From the NCBI GenBank assembly GCA_015655975.1, contig DVEP01000010.1, positions 1 to 38,278 on the forward strand: 38,278 nt of DNA, in the 5' to 3' direction. This stretch comes from Eubacterium sp. (lineage in GTDB: Bacteria; Bacillota; Clostridia; Oscillospirales; Acutalibacteraceae). The notes under the pieces were generated by a model, which saw only the letters and a list, made by a program, of their open reading frames with translations, had not been told where the DNA came from and did no database searches. Shown piece after piece: positions 32,407 through 38,278 of this stretch. The translations under genes were made by a program, and so were the position numbers. Each line of letters starts with the position of its first letter. The stretch's first letter is position 1.

Positions 32407-33831
32407 ATGAAAGTTCTATATGTATCAAGTGAAGCCAATCCGTTTATGGCTTCGGGAGGTCTCGGTGATGTGGCAGGAAGTTTGCCGACCGAACTCAGAA
32501 AAAGACTTATCGGTTGTCGTGTAGTCATGCCTCTTTATGATTCAATCAAACAAGAGTACAAAGACAAGATGAAATTTATCACTTCAATTTCAGTTCCTGT
32601 TTCCTGGAGAAGACAGTATTGCGGAATTTTTGAAGCAAAGTATAACGGAGTAATTTTCTATTTTCTTGACAACCAATACTATTTCAAAAGAGACGGCATT
32701 TACGGACACTACGATGACGCCGAAAGATTTGCATTTTTTGCAAGAGCCGTTCTTGAAATCATACCTGCTATTGAGTGGAAACCCGATATAATTCACTGCA
32801 ACGACTGGCAAAGCGCACTGACTCCGTTGTATTACAGTCTGTACTATGCTACGCAACCCGGGTTTGAAAGCATTAAAACAGTGTTTACAATTCACAACAT
32901 TCAATATCAGGGAAAATACGGCAAAGAGTTGCTGACAGATGTACTAGGAATTGACGAGAGAGATTCAAGTTTAATTGAATACGACGGTCTTGTTAACTTT
33001 ATGAAAGCAGGAATTGAGTGCGCGAACAAAGTTACAACCGTTTCGCCGACTTATGCAAATGAAATTTTAGACCCTTGGTATTCTCACGGTCTGGACGCTA
33101 TTTTAAATGAAAGATGCTGGAAACTTCAGGGAATTTTAAACGGAATTGACACAGTAAGTTACGACCCCGAAACAGACACAAATATTTTTGCTAACTACAG
33201 CGCAACAGACTTTAAAAACAAGGCGAAAAACAAAGAGGAATTGCAAAAACAACTCGGCCTTGAAGTCAGAAGCGATGTACCTCTTATCGGTATTGTCAGC
33301 CGACTTGTAGGACACAAGGGCGTTGACCTTATGGAAGCTGTTCTTGAAAAGTCGCTTTGGGAAAGAGATGTTCAATATGTTGTACTCGGCTCGGGAGAAT
33401 GGCAATATGAAAGTTATTTCAGAGAACTTCACAATAAATACCCCGAAAAAGTCAGCGCTACAATAGGCTTTATGCCTGAACTGTCAAGAAAAATCTACGC
33501 AGGCGCAGATATGTTTTTGATGCCGAGTAAAAGTGAGCCTTGCGGTCTTTCACAAATGATTGCACTTCGATACGGCACATTGCCGATTGTTCGTGAAACG
33601 GGCGGTTTAAAAGACTCTATTACCGACTGCGGAAACGGCAGCGGCAACGGTTTCACATTTAAAACATACGATGCATACGATATGCTCGGCGCAATTTACC
33701 GCGCTATTGATGTTTACTCCAACCCTTCAGATTGGAAAGTGCTTGTAAAAAGAGCGCTCGACTGCGATATGAGCTGGGGAAAAAGTGCAAACGAATATAT
33801 CAAAATGTACAAGGATATTTTGAAAAACTAA
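32407..33831 (+). CDS. glgA: Glycogen synthase GlgA (GT5)
   Basis: 474 residues, transferring glucose from ADP-glucose to glycogen. Two Rossmann domains: N-terminal KVLYVSSEANPF... with SGGLGDVAGSLP, and C-terminal with LIGIVSRLVGHKGVDL and SKSEPCGLSQMIALRYGTLP, containing the catalytic Glu region (EPCGL). The Lys of the first KTGGL motif (Lys15 in E. coli, binds ADP-glucose) is Ala15 here (M-A-S-G-G-L). A similar change may occur in other clostridial GlgA. GGAGG lies 5-6 nt before the ATG. It is the last gene of the operon and is followed by a 20-bp stem terminator. Confidence 0.96.
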   Translation: MKVLYVSSEANPFMASGGLGDVAGSLPTELRKRLIGCRVVMPLYDSIKQEYKDKMKFITSISVPVSWRRQYCGIFEAKYNGVIFYFLDNQYYFKRDGIYGHYDDAERFAFFARAVLEIIPAIEWKPDIIHCNDWQSALTPLYYSLYYATQPGFESIKTVFTIHNIQYQGKYGKELLTDVLGIDERDSSLIEYDGLVNFMKAGIECANKVTTVSPTYANEILDPWYSHGLDAILNERCWKLQGILNGIDTVSYDPETDTNIFANYSATDFKNKAKNKEELQKQLGLEVRSDVPLIGIVSRLVGHKGVDLMEAVLEKSLWERDVQYVVLGSGEWQYESYFRELHNKYPEKVSATIGFMPELSRKIYAGADMFLMPSKSEPCGLSQMIALRYGTLPIVRETGGLKDSITDCGNGSGNGFTFKTYDAYDMLGAIYRAIDVYSNPSDWKVLVKRALDCDMSWGKSANEYIKMYKDILKN

Positions 33832-33847
33832 AAATCATTTACAACAA

Positions 33848-33890
33848 GAAAAAGAACTACCAAACTTAAAAAGTTTGGTAGTTCTTTTTC
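33848..33890. terminator. Terminator of the glg operon
   Basis: A perfect 20-bp stem (33848-33867 / 33871-33890) with an AAA loop, A-rich on the left and T-rich on the right, so it can act in both directions. It is the strongest hairpin in the window. Confidence 0.9.
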
Positions 33891-33911
33891 TCATATTCAT
33901 AATTAAATTCT

Positions 33912-34067
33912 GTGATTAAAACAATCTCAAATAACACCGCTTCTGTGTGGTTCAGACCGTTTATCGCACGAACACTGTTGAGAAACGGGGCTGAATTTTG
34001 TATTTTGCGAACGGAGGTCGGTCGTATGAAAAAACTATCCCTAAACAAAAAACAACGACAGAGTTAA
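33912..34067. other. Relatively GC-rich intergenic stretch, coding status unclear
   Basis: Between the glg terminator and the surface-protein terminator lies a stretch less AT-rich than its surroundings and open in two directions. On plus, GTG 33912 reads 51 codons to TAA 34065-34067 (VWFRPFIARTLLRNGAEFC..., ending MKKLSLNKKQRQS). An internal ATG 34026 has GGAGG 8 nt upstream. On minus, a 60-codon frame overlaps it. Neither has a promoter and neither matches a family I recognise. It may be a peptide gene, a remnant or a dispersed repeat. Confidence 0.3.
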
Positions 34068-34079
34068 ACTCTGTCGTTG
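34043..34079 (-). terminator. Terminator of the IPDTG surface-protein gene
   Basis: CAACGACAGAGTT (34053-34065) pairs with AACTCTGTCGTTG (34067-34079). On the minus strand it is followed by TTTTTTGTTTAG. It lies about 60 nt after the stop of the minus-strand gene at 34137. Confidence 0.75.
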
Positions 34080-34136
34080 CTCAAAAGAAGAAAAATATTA
34101 TGAGAAAAGTAAATAATATATACTTTATCTATGTTT

Positions 34137-35675
34137 TTATGCGCTGAAACCTCTTTTTTTAACTGCAACCAATACAAGTGCAAGTCCTGCCAATGTAACA
34201 GAAGCGATTACAACTGCTGACATTGAAGAAGTATCTTCTGCTACGCCTGTGTCAGGGATTTCCGGAGTTTCAACATCGTCCGGGTTTGACGGAATTGTCG
34301 GAACAGTCGGGTCAGTTGGGTCTGTCGGTTCCTGAGGGTCTGTTGGTTGTTGTGGGTCTGTAGGTTGTTCCGGGTCAACCGGAGGCTTTGGAGGTTCAGG
34401 TCTTTCGTGTCCTGTTGCCACTCTTAGAAGAGCGTAAAGTTCAAATACAGAGTCTTCTTCTGAATTATTGATTACAAATGTGATATAATCAATAACTTCC
34501 TGTGGTAAATCAGGTACCATGCCCGGAAGCATCGGAAGAGCAATTTCAAGCAAAGATTTTATATCTGCTTTGTTAAGGTTTGTGTAAATGTAGTGGAAAA
34601 TAACATTGAACACATCTGTTGTATCTTCAGCAGTTGCAACATTGTCAAGATTGAATTCGTTTAATTTAATCATACCGTTGCTGTCTTCGCCGAAAGAAAT
34701 GATTTCTTTATCTCCGCCGAGTACAACATTGTTAACGATGTAAGCGATTGAATCGTCTATATCGAACATTGTTTTGTCGCCTTCGCCCTCTGTCGGAAGA
34801 GCTTTGAGAGTGTTGTTGATTTTTTCCAAAGGAGCCTTAATCGGTGAAAGGTCAAGACCCGGTACAAACATACCAATCAACGGTTCAAGAGCAACTACCA
34901 TATCATAAAGATGAGGCATTAAGTACATTAAATTTGAGTAAAGAGCAATATTGTTTTCGTCTTTAGCAATATTTTGAATAACAGAAAGTACACTTTCAAC
35001 AACATCAGGCATAGCAGCATTGATTATTGTTTTAAAATAGTTTTGAAGATTTGTATGTTTTTCACCTTCAGCAGTGCCTGTAACAATGCTGTACAATGAT
35101 TTTTCTTGTTTAACACCCAATGCTTCAAAAATGCCGTCGATTGAAGAAACAAATTTTTCCATACCTGCTTCGCCGATGGACGGAGTCATTTGCGCGCCCA
35201 TTACAATTACAAGCACTACTGTGTCTGTAACATTCTTTGTGAGCAACATTTCAACAAATGTGTTGAGTTTAGCAGTAAATTCTGTTCCGTCTTTAACAGT
35301 TACAGGGTTTTCCGCAAAATAGCCTGTCAAAACATCTACAGTTACATCTGTAGCAGAAGTTTTTGTCATATAATCTTTGAGACCTGCAAAAATTTCCGGC
35401 TCAGCTGCTACATAGTAGTCTGCATTTTTAGCTTCAGGAAGAAAACTTACAATCTGCGGAAGCAGTTTGTACATTTCCTGCAATGTGTTGCCTGTGAATG
35501 CTTCTTTCGAAATCAAATCGTTTGCATCGTTAAGTATTGTTTCGTAAACTTCTTTGCTTGCTTTTTCAGTATATTTTGCTTTGTAACTTTCAGCAGCAAA
35601 AGCCTGAAAAGCACAACTGATTACCAAACAAAATGCAAGAAAAGCACTCATAAGTTTTGTTGTTCTTTTTTTCAT
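34137..35675 (-). CDS. Secreted protein with IPDTG sortase-like C-terminus
   Basis: 512 residues, no family recognised. It has a clear signal peptide (MKKRTTKLMSAFLAFCLVIS, cleavage near AFA-AES at about 29). About 390 residues of helical, Leu/Val/Asn-rich sequence without cysteines in the mature core follow. A Pro/Thr/Asp linker of PTDPQ-type repeats (about 427-470) is next, then IPDTG (about 473-477), a hydrophobic helix and KKRG. This is the layout of a sortase-anchored wall protein, with Ile in place of Leu in LPxTG and the helix unusually close behind. Function is unknown. AGGAGG lies about 7 nt before the ATG. It stands alone with its own terminator. Confidence 0.8.
   Translation of the reverse strand: MKKRTTKLMSAFLAFCLVISCAFQAFAAESYKAKYTEKASKEVYETILNDANDLISKEAFTGNTLQEMYKLLPQIVSFLPEAKNADYYVAAEPEIFAGLKDYMTKTSATDVTVDVLTGYFAENPVTVKDGTEFTAKLNTFVEMLLTKNVTDTVVLVIVMGAQMTPSIGEAGMEKFVSSIDGIFEALGVKQEKSLYSIVTGTAEGEKHTNLQNYFKTIINAAMPDVVESVLSVIQNIAKDENNIALYSNLMYLMPHLYDMVVALEPLIGMFVPGLDLSPIKAPLEKINNTLKALPTEGEGDKTMFDIDDSIAYIVNNVVLGGDKEIISFGEDSNGMIKLNEFNLDNVATAEDTTDVFNVIFHYIYTNLNKADIKSLLEIALPMLPGMVPDLPQEVIDYITFVINNSEEDSVFELYALLRVATGHERPEPPKPPVDPEQPTDPQQPTDPQEPTDPTDPTVPTIPSNPDDVETPEIPDTGVAEDTSSMSAVVIASVTLAGLALVLVAVKKRGFSA
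34290..34400. repeat. Short tandem repeats coding the Pro/Thr/Asp linker
   Basis: The DNA for the wall-spanning linker of the surface protein contains repeated GGGTCTGT-type units (plus-strand view) coding PTDPxx copies. Length variation between strains is likely (inference). Confidence 0.5.
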
Positions 35676-36111
35676 TTTCGGTCCTCCTAAAATGATATTG
35701 AATTATTTTATAATAAATGCATAAAATATGCATAAATTAACACTAAAAGTTAATATATTCCAAATCGCTCTTTATTTTTTCGTTTATCTATTAACGATAT
35801 TATCATATTTTTATAAATTAATCAATAACTAATATTATTTTTAGCTATATTGTACATATAATTGATATTTATTTGTCAATTTAACAGTGCTATTTGTTAA
35901 AACATTCTAAAAAAGCAGACTTTAATGCCGTAAACGGTCTGTTTTATGACTAAAAACCCCGCAATTTTCTTGCTTTTTCGACTATTTTAACTTTTTGAAA
36001 GTTATAAAATCAAAATAATACCATTTGACAATTTCATTTATGTATGTTAGTTTAGTATTGAGATATATAATACATTAATATATCTTTAATATAAAAGTTA
36101 GGGGGCTTTTT
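35676..36111. other. Long AT-rich intergenic region
   Basis: 436 bp between divergent genes, no coding sequence. Visible: two ATGCAT hexamers 11 bp apart (35717-35722, 35728-35733), an inverted repeat ATTAAC-N7-GTTAAT just beside them, a small fold around 35910-35956 (CAGAC...CCGTAAACGG...GTCTG, followed by TTTT), the repeat AACTTT-TTG-AAAGTT (35989-36003), and the promoter elements of the desulfoferrodoxin gene. Nothing else supported. Confidence 0.5.
36025..36071 (+). promoter_or_regulatory. Promoter region of the desulfoferrodoxin gene
   Basis: Two candidates: TTGACA (36025-36030) with a 17-bp spacer and TAGTTT (36048-36053), and TATAAT (36066-36071) with a weak TATGTT 17 bp upstream. Both are within 90 nt of the ATG. 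No clear PerR-type box was found. Confidence 0.4.
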
Positions 36112-36477
36112 ATGAGATTTTTTATATGCGAACATTGTAAAAACATTATCACATTCGTTGATGACAAGGGCGTACCTGTATTTTGCTGCGGACAGAAAAT
36201 GACCGAACTCATTGCAAACTCAACAGACGCCGCTACAGAAAAACATGTGCCTGTGGTAAAAGTTACGGACAACAAAGTAAGCGTACACATAGGCGTTATT
36301 GACCACCCAATGACAGAAGAACACCTTATTGAATGGATTGCCGTTGAAACAAGCAGCGGTTGTCAAATCAAATATCTTCATGCAAACGACACTCCGAGCG
36401 CCGAGTTTGACATTGCAGACGAAGAAGTTTTGAATGTATATGCGTACTGCAATCTTCACGGTTTATGGAAAGCGTAA
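36112..36477 (+). CDS. Desulfoferrodoxin (superoxide reductase, two-iron type)
   Basis: 121 residues. The N-terminal desulforedoxin domain binds rubredoxin-like Fe(Cys)4 with C6, C9, C25 and C26. The C-terminal superoxide reductase domain has the Fe(His)4Cys site: H45 in EKHVPV, H59 and H65 in HIGVIDHPM, C113 and H116 in YCNLHGLW. The EK pair (E43, K44) that steers superoxide is present. It reduces superoxide to peroxide without making oxygen, typical of strict anaerobes. AGGGGG lies 7 nt before the ATG. Monocistronic, with its own promoter region and a following terminator. Confidence 0.95.
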   Translation: MRFFICEHCKNIITFVDDKGVPVFCCGQKMTELIANSTDAATEKHVPVVKVTDNKVSVHIGVIDHPMTEEHLIEWIAVETSSGCQIKYLHANDTPSAEFDIADEEVLNVYAYCNLHGLWKA

Positions 36478-36495
36478 AAAAATAATAAAGACACA

Positions 36496-36530
36496 AAAAA
36501 ATGCGATTGAAATTCAATCGCATTTTTTAT
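36496..36530. terminator. Bidirectional terminator, desulfoferrodoxin/MATE
   Basis: A perfect 16-bp stem AAAAAATGCGATTGAA (36496-36511) / TTCAATCGCATTTTTT (36513-36528), A-run and T-run on opposite sides. It separates the convergent desulfoferrodoxin and MATE genes. Confidence 0.85.
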
Positions 36531-36577
36531 ATTCTGATATACTGTTCGCCTGTTCTGTTAACTTAAACACTGTTTTT

Positions 36578-37954
36578 TCATATTACCGTTTTGGTTTTCC
36601 ATTTTCCTTTAATAAATCTTACAGCAAAGAAAATATCTCTGAAAATCCAGTCGGTAAACATTGCAAACCAAACGCCTGTCAGCCCGAGATTGAGCCCCCA
36701 ATCGCATCCGAAAACATAGCTCAGACCAAGACGGCAGATAAACATTGAAGCAAATGAAACCGCCATGGTAAAAACTGCGTCGCCTGCGGCTCTCAGTGAG
36801 TTCGGCAAAGTGAACGAAGCAGGCCAGAACAAAATTGTGAAAACAGCGCAATACTTCAACACTTCGCAAGCCATAGACGCAGAACCCTCTGTCAAATGGA
36901 AAAGCGAAACAATCGGTTCTGCAAAGAAGAACAAAACAACACACATTGCCCCCATCGACAAATATGTTGCAAACATCAATTTCTTTGTATATTTTACAGC
37001 GTCGTCGGGGCGTCTTGCACCCATACATCTGCCGACAACGGTAATCATCGCCAAACCCGTAGCCTGACCGGGAACATTTATGACTCCGGCAACACTGCTT
37101 GCAATTGCGTTTGCGGCAACTGCGTTTGTGCCGAAACTTGTGATTAGGCTCAGCACCAAAATTTTGCCTATTTGAAAAAGTCCGTTTTCAAGTCCGTTCG
37201 GTACGCCGATAGAAAGAATTTGTCTGACCATCTGACCGTGATACTCTGCCTTGAAAAGTTTTTCAATTCGCATCTCGTTGCTTTTTCTCTGCCACAAATA
37301 CACAATGAATACAGCGGCAACAATTCTTGAAACCAAAGTACCTATGCCTGCGCCGAGCGCACCCATATCAAAACCGTAAATCAGAACAGCATTCACGCCT
37401 ATATTTACTATATTTACTATCAAAGAATTAAACATAGAAACTTTACTGTTGCCTATTGAACGGAAAAGCGCGGCGCCTGCATTGTAAATTGCCATAAACG
37501 GATATGCAACGGCGGTTGCAAGAAAGTACGACAGTGCGCTTTGCATAACGGCAGGTTCAATATTGCCGAATACAAGAGTTAAAATATGCCGTCTTAATAT
37601 AAGTGCAAAAAGCATTATAACAACAGAAACAATCGTTACTGTGTAGAGCAGTTGTTTTGCCGCTTTTTTTGCATCGTCTTTTTTGTTTCTGCCTATATAC
37701 TGCGAAACAACTACCGCACCGCCCGTTGACAGTGCCGCAAATATTTGCAGTAATAATAAATTTATATTATCTACAAGCGAAACACCCGAAACTGCCGACT
37801 CGCCTGCCGTTGTAACCATTACGGTATCCGCCATACCGACACTCATCAGCAAAAATTGTTCGGCAACAAGCGGCAGCACCAACTTTACAAGCGACTTAAA
37901 ATCAAAAAGCACCGTTTCGTTTCGACTGTCTTTGCTCAAATCTCTGTCTGTCAT
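36578..37954 (-). CDS. MATE family efflux transporter
   Basis: 458 residues with about 12 membrane helices in two six-helix halves, each beginning with the MATE pattern: LVLPLVAEQFLLMSVGMADT (about 27-46), with GAVVVSQYIGR after it, and in the second half LSIGVPNGLENGLFQIGKI (about 245-265) with VVGRCMGARRPDDAVKYTKK. MATE proteins export drugs or metabolites in exchange for Na+ or H+; the substrate is not predictable. AAAGGAG lies about 7 nt before the ATG. A single gene with its own promoter. Confidence 0.93.
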   Translation of the reverse strand: MTDRDLSKDSRNETVLFDFKSLVKLVLPLVAEQFLLMSVGMADTVMVTTAGESAVSGVSLVDNINLLLLQIFAALSTGGAVVVSQYIGRNKKDDAKKAAKQLLYTVTIVSVVIMLFALILRRHILTLVFGNIEPAVMQSALSYFLATAVAYPFMAIYNAGAALFRSIGNSKVSMFNSLIVNIVNIGVNAVLIYGFDMGALGAGIGTLVSRIVAAVFIVYLWQRKSNEMRIEKLFKAEYHGQMVRQILSIGVPNGLENGLFQIGKILVLSLITSFGTNAVAANAIASSVAGVINVPGQATGLAMITVVGRCMGARRPDDAVKYTKKLMFATYLSMGAMCVVLFFFAEPIVSLFHLTEGSASMACEVLKYCAVFTILFWPASFTLPNSLRAAGDAVFTMAVSFASMFICRLGLSYVFGCDWGLNLGLTGVWFAMFTDWIFRDIFFAVRFIKGKWKTKTVI

Positions 37955-38042
37955 ACACTTCTCCTTTCCAAAATTTCTGTGTGTTATATATTCTGTATTT
38001 TACCTGTTTTCTTATGTTTTACAACTGCTGACTGCTGATAAA

Positions 38043-38071
38043 ATTATATCATTTAAAACAATATTAAACAA
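38043..38071 (-). promoter_or_regulatory. Promoter of the MATE gene
   Basis: Minus strand: TTGTTT (38071-38066), 17-bp spacer, TATAAT (38048-38043). Start near 38036, leader about 82 nt. Confidence 0.55.
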
Positions 38072-38182
38072 TATATTACTTCAACAAAGCGTCGCTCTTA
38101 ATTGAAGATTATTTTATACAAAAATAAAGGCGTATGAAAAACTGAACAAGTCCGTAAAAAATGGACAATAGAAAAAAAGGCA

Positions 38183-38218
38183 CCCCCTATGGTAGAATAG
38201 AATAACTACCATAGGGGG
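38183..38218 (+). promoter_or_regulatory. Hairpin hiding the transposase ribosome site
   Basis: CCCCCTATGGTAG (38183-38195) pairs perfectly with CTACCATAGGGGG (38206-38218). The AGGGGG at the end of the right arm is the ribosome site for ATG 38227 (8 nt away), so transcripts reading in from outside would fold and block translation. Confidence 0.6.
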
Positions 38219-38226
38219 ATATTTTT

Positions 38227-38278
38227 ATGCCAAGAAACTACAGACATATAAGCGATTATGAAAAAGAAATAATAGAAA
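38227..38278 (+). CDS. IS transposase OrfA-like, N-terminal fragment (partial)
   Basis: Only 17 codons are in the window: MPRNYRHISDYEKEIIE, resembling the start of the helix-turn-helix protein (OrfA) of IS3-family elements, before the HTH itself. The reading frame is open to the edge. The call rests on the terminal repeat just upstream, the hairpin, and this start; the family is likely but not proven from this much. Confidence 0.55.
   Translation, partial: MPRNYRHISDYEKEIIE

Larger units (their letters stand above)
38143..38278 (+). mobile_element. Left end of an IS3-family-like insertion sequence (cut by window)
   Basis: From 38143 the sequence begins TGAACAAGTCC and has TGGACA at 38162-38167, resembling IS3/IS150-group terminal repeats (TG start, GGACA core). 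A strong hairpin and the start of a transposase-type reading frame follow. The right end and any target duplication are beyond the window. Confidence 0.6.

Noticed and set aside
33866..34048. 60-codon minus-strand frame after glgA
   Set aside because: It ends inside the glg terminator stem and has no promoter or ribosome site. Kept only as part of the unexplained segment finding.

Overview
The window looks like a chromosomal segment of a low-GC, anaerobic, probably endospore-forming clostridial bacterium (Clostridia, perhaps the Oscillospiraceae/Ruminococcaceae side). The evidence is an AT-rich sequence with strong GGAGG-type ribosome binding sites, a clostridial-type rnf operon, the sporulation genes yqfC, yqfD and ylbJ, a superoxide-reductase-type desulfoferrodoxin, and a glgB-glgC-glgD-glgA glycogen operon with the Firmicutes-type GlgD subunit. 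No rRNA, tRNA or CRISPR array was seen. The assignment rests on gene content only; no database search was possible.

Layout. 1-389: two terminator hairpins of an upstream unit, then a promoter. 390-4805 (+): the cell-elongation genes mreB, mreC, mreD and mrdA (PBP2). 4961-9157 (+): mgsA, then hisS-aspS and a YfbR-type 5'-deoxynucleotidase. 9204-11009 (-): an unrecognised three-gene membrane-protein operon (a single-pass protein, a TM2+SHOCT protein and a six-helix+SHOCT protein). It is divergent from a small XRE-type regulator at 11141-11341, and a perfect palindrome sits between overlapping promoters. 11398-13540 (-): a VanZ-like gene with its own promoter, then yqfD and yqfC. 13582-14604 (+): ylbJ. 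14837-21836 (+): apbE, a NusG-domain-II protein, a Gx-transporter protein and rnfCDGEAB, encoding the Rnf ferredoxin:NAD+ ion pump plus the enzyme that attaches FMN to it. 21896-23759 (-): a GntR-ABC transporter operon with a visible promoter/operator. 23898-27870 (-): ANTAR-domain regulator, dapF, purC, purB and yccF. 28167-33831 (+): the glycogen operon. 34137-35675 (-): a secreted protein with a sortase-like IPDTG tail. 36112-36477 (+): desulfoferrodoxin. 36578-37954 (-): a MATE exporter. 38143-38278: the left end of an IS3-family-like insertion sequence that runs out of the window.

How the parts fit. MreBCD and PBP2 build the lateral wall. ApbE flavinylates RnfG and RnfD, so the Rnf unit is nearly self-contained. 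GlgC/GlgD make ADP-glucose, GlgA polymerises it and GlgB branches the chain. Most units are closed by strong, often bidirectional, hairpin terminators between convergent genes.

The least explained parts are the TM2/SHOCT operon with its palindromic switch, the degenerate-receiver ANTAR protein next to dapF-pur genes, the IPDTG surface protein, and a short, relatively GC-rich intergenic stretch at about 33912-34067. Several core enzymes carry unexpected substitutions at normally conserved positions (MgsA, RnfG, GlgA). Start codons were moved from the longest ORF where the Shine-Dalgarno or promoter position demanded it (mreD, rnfB, glgD, dapF, ylbJ, the VanZ-like gene and others).
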